Shown: positions 12,901-26,775 of the stretch, piece after piece
How the letters are laid out: each line of letters begins with the position of its first letter
How positions within the stretch are numbered: the stretch's first letter is position 1
Source: Burhinus oedicnemus
Lineage: Eukaryota > Chordata > Aves > Charadriiformes > Burhinidae
Assembly: GCA_008921705.1 (NCBI GenBank)
Contig: VFFE01007128.1
Coordinates: 2,431,868 to 2,495,867 of the forward strand
DNA length: 64,000 nucleotides
Direction: 5' to 3'
Position numbers and translations under genes: made by a program
The notes under the pieces: model-generated
Seen by the model: only the letters and a program-made list of their open reading frames with translations
What the model was told of the DNA's origin: nothing
Databases searched by the model: none

Positions 12901-15900
12901 AATTTCTATTTATTTTCAATGAAGTGTTCAAGTATGTGAAACTAGTAATATGCAGAGTGCCATAGACAATACAGTAATCTGTAACCAAAAGAACTGCTAT
13001 GTGCACTCCCAGCAACCACGGGGGGGAAAAATAACAATTTAGCCAAATGTTCAGAGCAAATAATCTTGTGCCTTTTCCTGTGTTTTTGAAGTTTCTGTGA
13101 GCATACTGCAGAGCTGGACTTAAAGTTCACGTGGCTCTAATTAGTGACTGAGAAAAGAAGGTATATTTGTGCGTGTCAGCTGGAAAAACATGCCTTCAAG
13201 GACCCAGCTCTGTTGATCTTGGATCTGATTTCAAATTGGCTGACTTGCAAAACAGCCCTTTAAACTTAGACACTGCTTCAGAATGACTGCTGTCAAAACA
13301 GTAGAAAAAATAAACAAAGTCCTATATATATAACCCTGTAGTGTATGCAAAAAGCAGCTTTAGGAGCACCATGGCTGACTGTGTTATAAATGATGTGCCA
13401 TAGGTATCCAGCTGTGTAGATGTAAGGCTTCTTCCTCTGGAAATACATGTGCATCCCTTTTGTGTTTGCTGAGGCATTATCCAAACTCAAATATACAATA
13501 TTTTCTTGGGAATTGAACTGCATTTTAAATGCTCTAGTGGCTTCATCAAACAGTCTGGAAGAAATGCAGTTGGCTGCTACATATATTTGAAAATATAGGA
13601 ACAGTCTCACCTTTTTCAAAGAGGGTCATGTGGGATAGAGATGGGAGAGGTAATATTTGTCCACAGGAAATAGTGAGATTTCTGTAGTGTAACCCCCCAA
13701 ATTGCCCTATGCAATTTCATCCAGCTTTTCCAGCAACAAATCCAATTTTTTCAGATGTATCCATACATTTATAAGGTGATACGAGCTTGAAGAGTTTTAA
13801 TCTACTGCTGTTTTGGGCTCAGCTTTTGCAAAAATGTATTTGCCTGCTTAGTAGTTCTACAGTTATGAAGACCCTGTAGGATTCAAAGAGGGCAGAGTGA
13901 TTTAGATACTGATGGTAGAAAGAGCTGCTCAAAAACTTGTGTTCTGGTATAAAAACCAAATAGAAAAATTGAAAGGCAAACCCACCACTATTTAGATTAA
14001 ACAAACTTTGTGCATGTACTTTTCAACAAAATGGGAAACATGCAAACACTTACTTTGGTGGCAACTGATCCTTTTTTTTCTTCTCTTGACATGAAGCAAA
14101 ATAGATTTTCTTGATTATTTCACCCTTCCCCACCCCCGCGACAGATTCTGAGAAATATGATTTCAGACAGGTTGAAGACTCATTTTGAAAATGTAAAAGC
14201 AAAATATCTTGGTATTTCCCAAGAGAATAACTTAATCTGAAAAAGTCAAAATTAAGTATTTAAACCCTTCAAGAATCCCCATCTACACTTCTGTTTAAAA
14301 CCTGTTTGCTGAATTTGACATGGTTTTGTGAACATTTTTGTTCCTTTGGAACTTGATTTCTCTGAGTTTGATAATGGATAGAGAGTAAATCCTCTGTTAC
14401 AACTTGTTATTTGACTGTAGGCAAATTATGCTCTCCATGTCTCTTGTGTTTGAGAGGGACACTGTGCAGACTTGTGTATTCAGTTATTCTTTCATGTAAC
14501 AAGGCAAGCTCAGGCCTTGGACAAAAGCAGACCTTGTGGATTAGGTCTGCAGAGTTTCGTGAAGCTGCACGTAGTGTTTGGAAGCAACAGAGCTGGAGAA
14601 GCAGTCTGACTGATGCTGCAAAACAGAGCCGTTATTCAGAGCAGTTCTGCATCTGTGAGTTATAAGCCACAAATTGCTATTGCCAAGCCTGATTTTCTCC
14701 AACTATATACGTACATGTCAACAAATTAGAGCAGGAGTACAAGTAACCTGGCACTCCTGGCTTGGTTTACTCCCAAAGATATGACCCACCCTCGCAGTCT
14801 AAATTTCTGTTGGCCGCAGAGAAACGGGACATGAGTTTAATATTCTGGATAATAAACAGAATACTGAATTAAAATCAGGATGATGCACCAGACAGGGAAT
14901 CATTTGTGCTGCTCTGCTTGTCTCTCTTTGGGCTTTTTGCCTAGCTGGCCAGCACCCAGGGAGTGCAAACTGCTGCTGTTCTCTCCAGGAGACCAGCAGC
15001 TGAGAGAAACTGGTTGGGAATTAAGTCCTGCTTCCCATTCCTGATGATGATGAGAGGCACTTACTGAGTGCAGCAGGGGAGTTGATGGTCAGTCTAAGGA
15101 AAGCAGCTTGCTGGGGCTCCAGAGGGAATGGCAGCTGCTCAGGGAGGAGGAGCAAAGCACTGGGACACAGTGGTGCATAAGGCCAAGCCTACAGCTGTAA
15201 CAGAAAATGTTATTTTAGAAATCCTGAGCTGATTCAAGTAACAGCTTGGCTGAACAACTTCAGCATGTAATACTGCCATGATGAAGGCACTGTGAGACCT
15301 GCCTAAAGCACTGGGGCACTTGGAGGTCAGCAACTAAGGAAGCAAAATGGAGTAGCCTGGGGTGAGGCTCCCAGGCTTGATCAGAGACCCTGTGGGAAGG
15401 GCAGGACTGTGGCAGCATTGGGTGCCCACCTGAGAGAAGGCACCCCATACCCAGAGAGAAACTGGGTGGGCATCAGGCAGGGGAGGCTGCTCTGTGGGTA
15501 TGTGGGGACAGTGCAGCAGAGTAATGCTGCACGTGAGGTTGTCATAGGGCACTCTAGATGCGTGTAATGGTAAATACATCCACAAGGAAAAGACCGTGAA
15601 AATGAAAGCAGGAGGGAAAAGTCAGGAAGGCTGCAAATGTCCAGTAATGGTGTACCCTAAAGTGAAAGGGGAGGAATGGAGCATGAAGAGGAAGATGGAG
15701 AAACTGGAATATTCCAGCATAATGGGCAAAAGGAATCTGGAAACTGAAAGTGTCTTGAGACCAAAAAGTATGCTTGTGGGAGCTGCTTCTACTATAAATG
15801 ACCCTGAGAACCACTGAGAATATAATTATGTTCCCCTTTGCCGTAAGTTTCTCCCCTTTGTAGAATGGGGAGACTAACGTTCTTCAATCTAATGTTGGCT

Positions 15901-16765
15901 ATGCGTGCCAGTTATTTGTGTGTGGGAAGGACCAGAGACCGCAGTCAGGGTCTGAGTCTTGTTATACCAAGTGTTATAAACAGTAGAAGAGCCCAGACAG
16001 CTTCAAAAATAATTAATCTACAATTTAAGTGTATATATGTATCACTGTAGGGAAGCTGTTTGTACGAGTCCCAGCAATATGTTATGGCTTAAAAAGGAGG
16101 ACATAGGTGGGAAGTGAAGAATAACCGTGAAATGGCAAGAATCAAATAAATTAAGCTCACAGAATAGTAGTTCTTAGTCATAAGCAGAAAATAGTGGGTA
16201 CAGATTTCCCAGTATCTGGCAGAACTGAGAATGGAGTCTTTCCTCTTTCCTGACCTTTCAGTGCAGAGAAAGATTAAAAACAAATAAGGCTTGGGATACT
16301 TGGGAGAAAGGGGCACAGAATTAGAATGGATTTTGCCGCTCTTGCCGTGAGAATAGAGGTGATCATAAGTTCTTAGTCTGTAACCTCTGTGGCTAGATAA
16401 TGTGCGTACTGTTAAATTTGTGATTTGGAATCATGGTGTTAAAAGGATTATTCAGTGTCCTGCATGCATTTAGCTGGCCCAAGTGTGTTTGGTTTTTCTT
16501 TTTTCTAAATGGATAGTGTAGGCAGAGTGCATTCAATCCCTATCTGGTTAGAAGGAGGGTTGTTAAATGGGAAGTGGTTTATTGATTACTATTTTCACAA
16601 GCTGTGATAGCTTACCTTTATCATTTTAAGAGATTCTTGTTTTGCCCTTTCACTTAGTGCAAGGTCATGGAACAATTGATTTGGCATTTGGTACAATTTG
16701 CAGTTAAGGGGATGGAAACCATGGGCAAGGAAGTAGAATGGTTGCAGTCTTTGTTTTATTTCTCG
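9946..16765. other. gene-free unique sequence
   Basis: No supported gene. Open frames are short and unfamiliar, for example 10853-11059 and 12457-12762 on the plus strand. A somewhat more GC-rich patch at about 14930-15560 carries several short overlapping minus-strand frames, but CpG is scarce and there is no domain, splice pattern or promoter signature to support a gene. The patch may simply be local composition. Confidence 0.55.
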
Positions 16766-16781
16766 CCCCCCCCCCCCCCCC
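16766..16781. repeat. poly(C) run, 16 bases
   Basis: Sixteen consecutive C after TTTCTCG and before AATGATTAC. Long C/G homopolymers are much rarer than A/T ones in this AT-rich window. The complementary G16 could form a G-quadruplex. Run length may be misassembled. Confidence 0.93.
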
Positions 16782-19700
16782 AATGATTACCTGCTGCATT
16801 TGCAAGGAAAATTAATAAACAGATTGTCAATCTACAGATTTCTGCTTGATCAGAGGCTCAGCTGGATCAAATAATTCTTCCTCCAGCAGGTGCCAAAGAC
16901 AGAATGGGATTCTTCTGCTGTTACCCACACCCTCCCTCCCCCCTTCACTAAGATAGTAATTCTGTGTTGCATGCTTTTATCGAAAAGTGTAATACAGCAT
17001 TTATGGGGCAGTTTATTCTTAGTTATTTTTAATCCTTTATAATGTTCTCATTTAACATATGACATAGCTTTTTTCAGTTGTAAACCAGTGTGATTTGACT
17101 GTTGTCTGAAGATACAACTTTAATTTTATTGTTTTTTAAAACCACAACACACCACAAACCAACACCCAGCAAATAATGCAGTGGTCTCATATGCAAGGGG
17201 GCTCTATTGTGATGTTAGATACTGATGTGCAGTCGACATAATCTGCCTCATAATGCAGCGGCTCTTTCTCCATGGGGGACAGAGGTCCTGATGTAATTTG
17301 AAGGATGTCAAAGCTAGTTGGGATTTTCACGCAATATGGGCAATGGCTTGGCTTTCGGGTTAGAAGTGTGGTAGCAGCAGCCCTGAGACAACAGCTCTGT
17401 TTGACACTTTTGCCATGACAAAGTTCCCTAGCAACCGTGGCTGGCAGGCAGGGTGTGCTTGCAGGGATGCCGTCCTCCTGCCTCAAAACACTGCCCTTCG
17501 CATGCTGCTGAGAGCTGGGGGAAGAAAATGGCCCAGCTCCTATCAGGACTGTGTGGACAACTGGATAGCAGCTATCTTGCAAATGGCAGGCATACTGAAA
17601 ATACTTCTGCTGTGTGTGTCTTGGTTTCCAGAGCTATAGTGCTCTCTAGGATAAAACACTTTGTGACAGATATTAACTGGTGTTTATGACAGGTATTGTG
17701 GTTAAAGATTCCTATAGCAAACACTATTCTTGGTACTGGGGACAAGAATAAAATATAGACTGAACAGATTTCTTTCCTTTTTCTTCATGGCGAGGAGTTT
17801 GGGATTAGAATGATCTGTCATACAGCAGCTGCAAAAAGACAACCTGACCCCTGCAGTCTAGCAGGTAAAGTCATTTTACTTTAAGGAAACACTGTAAGGA
17901 ACAAACTGGCCTTAACCTTATTTCATAATGAAAATAGAGAGAAATCTAATGAAGCGTTCTGTGATTAGTGATGCTCAGGCACTTAAGGTGCTCTGTTGCA
18001 AACAGTAGCCCAAACCTTTCTGTGGAACCTTACTAGATAAGAGATTGCTCCTTCCTCTCGCTTAGGGAATGTTTTCTATTAACAAGCCCTATCTACAGCA
18101 TGCAAACAGTTAATTATATCCTGTGCTTAATGAGTTCTTAGTTTCTGAGAATTCCTCTGGCTGAGGCTGAGAACTGTTGACATATTTCATGGGCAAACTG
18201 TTTGCTGTTATCCCTGGCTTGCTGAAAGACTGCAATTACTTTACCTCTGTTGGTGCTGGTAGTGAAAGAGGGGTGGATGATAGGAATGGGAATTCCCTGA
18301 GAAAATTGTGCTATAAAACACATGCTGTGCAACTTCCATGAGAAGTTTCTTAATTTTTGTAGCCTTGCTCTTTAAAGCCACCCAGCTTCAGGAAAAATAA
18401 CTGTGTATAATGAAGGCTACCTGTGTCATGGAGCCATTTTCAGAGGAAATGTGGGAGGATGAGGTGGCAATTCCCCTACAGCTAGTAAAGAAATGAAGGT
18501 TTCACCAGTTCGTACGGGAACTGGGCTTCATATTTATGAGAAAAGACAAGCTTATTAGTATTGCAGTAACCCATGGTCAATACAAGTATTACTTCATCTT
18601 GCTAACTACGCCTCAAGACGTGGGGAAGGCTTAATCTGTTTCTTGTCTTGCCTACCTAATTGTATCACTAATGAGAATCAGCGTTTGAGGGCTATTGGCT
18701 TTCATGCCTTAGTGAGAGCTGGGGATGCCTAGCACTGGACAGCATGAAACCTCTTGGTTGCCTTTCACCTTGATGTAAATCAGGAGTAAAAACCCACATA
18801 TATGCTGGCATGGTTTTGGTGAAAGGGAGATAGGCCCTGTGTTTGTGTTTTGTTTTGTGTTGTATTTTTTTTTTTTTTAAATGAGGATACTGGTTATTGC
18901 AGTGGAAGTCTGCATATGTGAATGATAGTGACAAATGAATCATGAAATGAATGGAGAAGATGATGTCAGGAAATGGCAGTTAGTACCAACTGAAAGGAGA
19001 ATGAACTGTGTTACAGCAAGGGATGAAAAGGAGAGGAGCAATATAGTTAATATGGCTTCTCTCATTATATTTATTTTTTTTCGATGGGGATGAAAGCCTT
19101 AAAATAAGCTGGAGGCAGCAGACTTTCTTGTCTAATCCCCAAGCACTTTCCCGTTTTCCAGTGTAACTAGGGAACCTGGCATTAGTCATTACTTGAGGTG
19201 ATTGGGGAGCAGGAGGGATTTATGGTGAGAAGTGAAGGGTTTAGAAGTCAGTCACAATTCATCTAATCACAGCCACTGATCTGACTTTAGTTTGAGAGCA
19301 TTTGGTGTGTTGTTGGCAAGCTTTCCACCTGTCATAAACAAAGACACCAAACTAACGAAAATACTTGCCAACCCCTTTACCTCCTCCACAAAAACATTAC
19401 AAAGGCAAGTGGCAAAGACGTGTCTGATATTGAATTAGTACTGGCAGGGGTGGGAGAGCATCTATTGATCTGCTTCACATAGGCATGTCTATAACTTGGA
19501 TGGCTGTGTTAAGATGAAATAGCAGGTACACAAAAGTGGTTTGATATTGGGACAGAAGGAATCTGCCTCTAATAATTATACACATGGGCAAAGCAGCTTT
19601 TAATGAAAATCAAAATGAAGAGTTTTGGTCCAAATTCAACTCTGCTACAACTCCAAGGGCAGTAGTGTTACACCAAGGATGGATTTGTCTTTCAGCCCTT

Positions 19701-21822
19701 CACAAAGGGGATGTTATTGAGGTTCGTGAAATGAATTGACAATATAGTGGGTCTCAGGAGGGGATATTCAGAGCAGTAAAAGCCCTGGCCTTTTTTGCCA
19801 GGCAGGTACTGGAGATGGTGCAAAGGGCTCTGTGTTCCCCACAGTGCCACAGGGAGGGATCTTTCTTTTCCTGAAAGGGACAGGCAGTGATGAGAGAGAT
19901 AGATGGCAGCTTACCTGCCTATAGGAGTAGCCATTAACATGAGAGGAAATAATCAGCCCTTTGTTTGGGGGTTGGAAACAGCCAGCAGCCTTGCTGAACA
20001 AAGGAAAATCTTCAGTCAGGTTAATTGTGTCTCTTTGCTGGCGCAGGAAAGGGAAGCAGTTGGAAAGACAGTGCAAATCTTGTGTGGTAGTGCTATTCCC
20101 TGTTTTATTTACAGTTCATAGAGCTTTCAACTGTGGGTTCTTTGGCGACAGCTAAAGCTAAGCAGTACTAGATTTCTCCAGATGACCTTCCACAAAATGA
20201 CTGTGTGAAGTGATTCTGTTGATTCAGTAAGTGGCACTGTTCTCCCTGACTCAATCCTCTAGCACTGTGAGGCCAGGGGACACTGTGCTCTCTGTTATTT
20301 AGATCAGCAATAATTGTGAGTTCTTTGTTACTTGTGACAGAAAAGATGCCTGGCCCTCTTTCTGAAAAAAATGTAAGAAATGTATTCATGCAGAAGGTCA
20401 GCTTCTTCAGCAACAAAAATGTAGGTTGTTCTAAGCAAGATTTATGTCCATTGCTTTATCCAAGCCTGTGAACATGTAAGGGCTGAAAGTACCAATTCTC
20501 TACTTAAATTTTCATTTTTAAAAGTGGAAGTAAAGAGAAACTCATTCATTGGTTTATGCGCCAATCTCTTTCCCAGCTTCAGTGAACTTGGCTCAGGCCA
20601 TTTAAAAAAAACAAAAACAAAAAACACCCACCAAAACAACAACAACAACAACAAAAACCAACAGAAAAAGTAAACTCATTTTCTGTGAGAACGTTAAAGT
20701 CTTCAAGTCTCCGAAGGGTGTAAATGCCAAGAAGAAAGAGGCTTCATTTTCATAATGATGAGCAACATGCTGGGAGCAACAGATTGAAATTAAGGGAAGA
20801 AAAATTTAGGCTTTATATCATGAAACACTGTCTTTCATTGGAGCCTATGTGCCACTGGCACATTCTGAGGAAGAGGCAGAGCATGCCAGCAACTGGCTCT
20901 TTTAAAAGTAGAAAAGCTGAAATGCTGAACTGTGTCATCACTGGTCCTGGGAGCAGCTGGAAGATAGCTGGTGATGGCATGAAGGTCTGAGACCTGCATA
21001 TTCAGTGAGACTGAGGTTGTCATTTTATTTATGTGCCTTGTGCTCAGTGCTGGCGTGTGTGGCAGAGACTTGGGTCATTGTAGCGCTCCCCAGCATGAGC
21101 GATGCAGTGCTTTCCAAGCTGTGGGCATACATAAACATCTATGGCTTCAGGTTTAAGAAACAGCCTGAAAAGCTATGGACTAGTTGTGAAATAATTTATT
21201 TTGATTTTTTAATTTTAGTACATACCCCTTTGGCGCTGGAAAGCTGGAGTACCTAGAGGAGATCTGGAGTCAGACTGGTAATTAGGTTCATTGCCTCGTG
21301 GCAGAAACAAGACTACAGAGATGAGGGAAATAGTGAAAAGCAGAGTTATGTTAGGAGACTCAAACTGTGATTCCTAAGCTTTTCAAACTTGGGGTAGAGA
21401 CTATTTAGGTCTTGGTTCCTGGGTTAGGGACTCGCGCCTCCCAGGACTGGTAGCCCATGGCCTGTTCTGCCTGAAGCGTGACTGTAATCTTGTGTGCAGC
21501 GTTTTTTGCAACAGGAGTAAGAAGCAGCCCCTGATGCAATCCGCTCCCATCAGATGAGTCAGCTTTTATTTGCAGTGTTCAGTCTCAGCTAGTCCTAGTG
21601 TAAACCCACCGCAATGCCTATCTGTCTGAACACAGACTCCCCACCCTATCTGCAGCTTGTCATACAACAGGGGCAAAGCAACACATTTTTATTGGAGTAA
21701 ATGGGACCCCTCAGTTATCTAATGGTTGGTGATTCGCACATAATTGCTTCCAGCAAACACAATTTGATGCTTCGTTGAAATAAGACTAGATGAATTCAAG
21801 TTGTGAATTTCCCTTGTTAATT
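16782..21822. other. gene-free unique sequence
   Basis: No supported gene. The largest open frame (17187-17582, minus strand, 131 codons) has no recognisable domain or signal peptide. Simple sequence includes a GTTTT-rich stretch leading into a T14 run at 18865-18878 and an AAC-rich tract at 20604-20669. Confidence 0.55.
20604..20669 (+). repeat. A/C-rich tract with embedded (AAC)n
   Basis: A-runs interspersed with single C and short ACCC words pass into a regular (CAA)n array at about 20634-20652, then AAAACCAACAG. It belongs to the set of plus-strand A/C tracts in this window. Confidence 0.9.
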
Positions 21823-21918
21823 TTTTGAGTGGGGTGGGGGGATAGGAGGAAATTAAAAAAAACCCACTCAAAACCGAAAAACACACACACACCCCCACCA
21901 CCCCACCCCCAATTCCCA
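21823..21918. repeat. inverted repeat with G-rich loop and adjacent AC/C-rich tract
   Basis: TTTTGAGTGGG at 21823-21833 is exactly complementary to CCCACTCAAAA at 21863-21873, an 11-bp stem. The 29-base loop begins with G-runs that continue the G-rich strand (GGGGTGGGGGGATAGGAGG, 21831-21849). Downstream lie an (AC)n run and a C-rich block (about 21890-21910) that could pair with the G-runs instead. The segment could adopt a hairpin or a G-quadruplex. No gene context suggests a role. Confidence 0.75.
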
Positions 21919-23782
21919 ATAGTGGATATTACCCCATTCAAGAAGCAATTCAAGCCCATTAGTGACCTACTCTTCATTTCATGCCCCTCTGTGCTGAAGG
22001 CCAGGAAATGGAGCGGGAATGCACTAAACTGCATATTTTCAGTAATAATGGTTCAGCGACCAAGAAAATATCAGTGAATAAACCCTGTCTCAGAAATGTT
22101 CTCCTTTACCTGCTCTTACTAACTTCTCAGCTGTGTAACAGCAATGCCTTCAAGTCCCTTGTCCTCCTTCTCCTTGAGATACTGACTTTGGGTCTATCTT
22201 CCTGTTCAGCAGAAAAGATGACTCCAAAGGCTCTATCCCAGCTTCACCTCCCTGTACCACAGCATGATTTGGTTCAGCTAAGGGCAGACGCAGCCTTCCC
22301 CATGGCTGAGTTGCTTGGCAGCACTGGCAAGGAGGTCAGATGCATGCACAGTGCTGTGTGGCTGGGATGCCTGCCCTGGTAAACTTTCTAAGCTATGTTG
22401 CCAAAATAAGGTGAAGAGGAGGCTCCGTTTATTCATCTTCCCCCCAGATGCAAAAGGAGGTGGTGCTTTAAGGTGAAAGGCAGACAGGATATTTTTGATG
22501 GTATCCCCTTTAAGTTCAAAGATCAGCAAAATTATTTGATACTTGCCTTCTGAGTAATTAAATTCCTGAAGTCAAACTGGTCCTCCTCCATCAAAAGGAA
22601 AAAACAAAAAAGGCAAACCAGGTTCCTAGTCAGAATGATTTATTCTCTCGGAAAAACAAACAGTCCTGGCAGTGCATTAGAGAAACTGGCTGCACTCTCC
22701 AGACGTATGCTCTGTTCAGCTCTTTGGATTGCTATAAAACCAACTTTAGGTATTTGAATTCAAGCCAGTGATGCAAGACAGGGAAAAGCACCCCCCCAAA
22801 AAAGGGAAGCATTTACAGGGCAATTGTCACTGCACGTGGCAAGCCCCTTTCTTAACACAAGAACATTATCTGCTGGGACTGACTTCTCAGTTAGGATTAA
22901 GCTTTTTTGTCTGTAATGATAAATCTGCAGCTGGACTCATGCACAGATCAAGATTTCAGCAGGTGGATCTGAAATTAAGATCACACTGGGTCTCCATAAC
23001 CTTCCCCTCTCCTAAGGGAACCATACCCACTTTGCTTGCATCTGAGAAACAGGATGATTAAAAGTCGTGTATCACAGGGCTATTGTGAACATTGCTAGCA
23101 ATATCTGTCTCATCAACATTGGAAATAAAGGTGGGAGGCCTGTGGGAGACGGCTGCCTAGGTCCTGGGTGGCTCAGCTTTGGTGGCAGATGGGTGGGTTT
23201 CCCACTGCTGACATGCTGGGCAGGCAGAGCTGCAGCCTGCAAGTGCCACTGCTCCTTCCCCTCCTCTGGCACTCAGGACCCAGTGCTGGTGGGAGCCTCT
23301 CCATGACCAGGACTGCCTCTCCTCTGAGTGTTAGACATGTCTGTGTTACGTCCTCTTGCCTCCCTGAAACTGAACGCCATTTCAAGGTTTAAAATTCATA
23401 ATTGCTCTAATTCATTTAAAATGGAAAAAAAAATTTGCAGAAAAAAGGAAAATAGATGCTTCTCTATTACTTTTACCCTCTCAGCTTTCTCTCGAGCAAT
23501 AACAGAATTAGGTTTTATGGAAAAAGGCAATTATTCCACTGTTTGGTTTGAAACTTAATTTTTGATTTGGAATCATGTTATCAAATCGAGAAAAGTCCAA
23601 GGCAAAAACATTGAAGAAAATGAAAACACTTCCTTCTAAAAGTATAGAAGTCCAGATTTCATACTAGCAGAAGAGATTTTACTGGGGAAAGGATTAATAT
23701 ACTTTGTCTCTTCAAATAAGTTTTTTTTCCTTTCTATATAAACTTTCTTATATGCATTCTTTTTTCCCCCAGAACTTTTCTT

Positions 23783-23818
23783 AAACAAAACACCTAACCA
23801 AAAAAACCCCCAAAACCT
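23783..23818 (+). repeat. A/C-only tract with A(n)CCCCCAAAACC core
   Basis: Contains an A7 run followed by CCCCCAAAACC. The same A-run/C-run/AAAACC order recurs near 36285, 48115 and 48636 in this window. Confidence 0.85.
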
Positions 23819-24711
23819 GAACTTTGCAAACATGGGGAACTTGCCAAGTTCTCTCAAACGTATGATTCCTATTGTATAGGTTTCCTTTTGACATAAAGAT
23901 GTGATACTTGAAAATTACTCCATTTTCTCTGTAAGGGGATAAAATGAATGTGTTTGCCAAATAGACAGCTTATATGAATGACTTACGATTTTATTTTTTA
24001 ACAGAAATCTGCCAGCTATGTGCAGCTGGATGTTTAATTCATACTGAATAATTTATGCACAAAATTTTTTTTGTATTCATAAATTCTTTTCTTAGCATAA
24101 TCTTAATTTCAGGCTTAACTCCAGTTTAACAGATGCTTTTGCCCGTGAACATATTAATAGATACTCGTCCTTCCTTAACTACTCTGAGTTTCCTGGCTTT
24201 GTCGTCATGTTCCCATTTAAACCTCTGGGGGTTTTGAGGCCTTGTCATGGAAAAATATTATTGTTGTGGGATAGAGCTTATTTGGGTGAAGCCGACAGGG
24301 AGCCAGCAAAGAGAGGAAGTGAGCTGGTTTGAGAGTGCTGGAGTTCATGTGATAAATGACATTCTTTACTACCCTGTGACTGCTGGAGCAGGGAGATACT
24401 TGTCCTTTCTTATCTGGGAAGCCCTGTGCATGTCCTGTATCCCTAGTGGGGCTGTTGGCTGTAGGGGTTGGGTTCTGGGCCTGGAAGCAGCCTAAGATGA
24501 CGCTGTTAGCCAAGGTTCAAGGAGACACATTGATGTTTTTATAATGGCTAATCCTGGGGGGGGGGACAGAAAATCCTCGTCCGAAATCTTTTCCCCCTTC
24601 TGAACTAGAATAAAAACCTGGAATCTCTTATGAGGACTTGAACCAATATTGTTTCATAATTTTAGTCTTTTTAAATTTACTTTTGAATTTGGGTATAGTA
24701 TACAATGTCAA

Positions 24712-24753
24712 ATAATATCCCTCTATACTAATATAATATCCCGCTATACTAAT
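24712..24753. repeat. 21-bp tandem duplication, two copies
   Basis: ATAATATCCCTCTATACTAAT at 24712-24732 is followed directly by a second copy at 24733-24753 that differs at one position (CCCT to CCCG). It is a small local duplication in AT-rich unique sequence. Confidence 0.92.
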
Positions 24754-26726
24754 ATTTAATGCAGTAAGGATATAAATTTACAAAATTTTAACCAAAACAC
24801 AGCAACGATCAAAATAATTAATATTGACTTCTGTTCCTTGGAGCTTTTAGTAAAAACAGCACAGTATTGTGAAATGTTTGATTTTGATGTAAAGATGCTT
24901 TTTTTACTGCAAAACATCTGAGCAGTTATTCTTGATCAGTTCTACAGCAAGTACCCTGCAACAATGAGAGCTAATTTAACTATGTCTGAGTTGCTCTGAA
25001 TTCTGTAGCTTATGGACAGCACTGCAGTGGAACAGCAAAGGTAAAGACTGTCCAAGGGGAAATGAAGTAATAAGGTGCAGAAAATAGACCATCAATGAAT
25101 GTCAGACCAGACTGACTTTGTCCTATGAACTCTTGCACTGGCTTCACCAGTTGTCTGCATTGTCGAGACAAGAAATAATATCTTATATATAGAGGGGGGA
25201 AAAAAAGGACATGACTGATTCTGAGGGCAAGAGAGTTTATAGCTACCTTCAAAGAGTGATGCTTGCTGACCTTCACCTTCATACACATACGTCATTTTTT
25301 TGAAAGTTTTGAGGCATATTAGCCCCTTCTGAAGACACCAGGAAGGAGTGGGCCAGTGCAGGAGGACAGTTTGCCATCTGCAGGGAAGCATCAGCATGAC
25401 ACCTTGACAGGTACTGGGGATAAGTGCTGGGAATAAATAATTTGTTTTTCCAATCTTTGGTGGTGGTGTCTTCTTGTCAAACCAGTTTACCTTGGAGGAA
25501 AATGTGGAAATATGAGTCCCTGCAGGACAGGAGTGGGAAGGGTGTGTTTCTTGTCTGCCTGGGATAGCTGTTGTCCATGCAGCTGTGGACAGGGTCTGGC
25601 CATGCTCCTGCACCCTTGGGAGCTGCTGGAGCAGGTCATCCTTTGGAGAGGCCTTCACAGAAGCCTGCTCTGGGAAAGCTCCAATGCCTTATCCCCAGCA
25701 CAGTTACAGGCAACTGGTACCTATAATGTCTGGGAAACTGGGGCAGAGTTTGTTGAGCCATGATTTGTCAAGTAAGGTGGAAATGGGCCAAAAAGTCAAG
25801 AATAAGGGCCAGGAGCTGTACTTCTAGGGAAGTAGGTATTCGCACATTTTCTTCATGTGGCTATGGCTTGAAACTGCTTAAATTATATTGTAGCTTCAGC
25901 TTATCTTGCTAATTATTCAGAGATGTTGATTTCTAGATAATAGAAAACCTCTTTGTAAGGACTGTTGGAAGGTAGGTGATGTATTAATGAAGTTGGACAG
26001 TTTAATTAGAAAATCTTAGAAGCCTTCTTAGTTTCAAAGAGTTTGGGCCTCCACTTAATACTGCAGAGCTGTGTGACAGCAAATTCATGTAAACCAGAGA
26101 ATTGTTCCACTGTGCTGCAAAATTCAAGCATTAGAGCTTCAATCCTCAATTTACTCCTGAAGGAGAAACCTCAAAGATCTTATGAACTGTTTTCCCTGTA
26201 TGCAGTATATCCCAATATAAATTGCAGAGCTCATCTGTGTTTGTAGCTGCTTGTGGAGCATATTCTCTTCATGTTTTCAGAATTTGGAAGAACAGATGGT
26301 GAAAGCTCAGTCTAAATAAACTGAGTCCCAACCAGGAGGGTTCTCAACATGAGTAAATCCTGGATGTTAAAACCACAAAGAATCCAAGAGCTTCAGGCAT
26401 TGCTTAGCTCTAACAACCACATCTCTAGCCTTGCACTACTGCATCCTGAAGCGATACCTTTCTGTACAGGAAGTTTCTGAGAAAATCCCCATCAACTAAG
26501 GCTATTAGGAGTAAGAGACCAAATTGTACAGAAGACATATGCTGAAGTAGCCATGGCAAAATATGCTGCAACACACACTGGGCTTTCACACAAATCCTGG
26601 CTCTCCTGAGAAGTCATGCAGACTGCTCTACATTGCCTTGGCTGAGAGGCTGAACAACAGATGAGGTCATCGCTCCTCATGCTTGCCCAGGTCTTAGCCT
26701 GGTCCTCCCTCTGTAGCCTGAACTTC

Positions 26727-26775
26727 AAAAAAGAAAAAGAAAGAAAAACAACCAACCCACCCCCAAACCAACCCA
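26727..26775 (+). repeat. A-rich to A/C-only tract
   Basis: Begins AAAAAAGAAAAAGAAAGAAAAAC and continues with CAACC/CCACCCCC/AAACC words. It is one of the plus-strand A/C tracts. Confidence 0.85.

Noticed and set aside
17612..17640. TGTCTTGGTTTCCAG as an avian LTR start
   Set aside because: No matching inverted terminus or flanking duplication was found nearby, unlike the element at 55516.
25092..25658. Longest open frame, 188 codons on the minus strand
   Set aside because: No recognisable domain, low-complexity or patterned composition, and no neighbouring exon. By a rough estimate of stop-codon spacing, about one frame this long is expected by chance in six frames of 64 kb.
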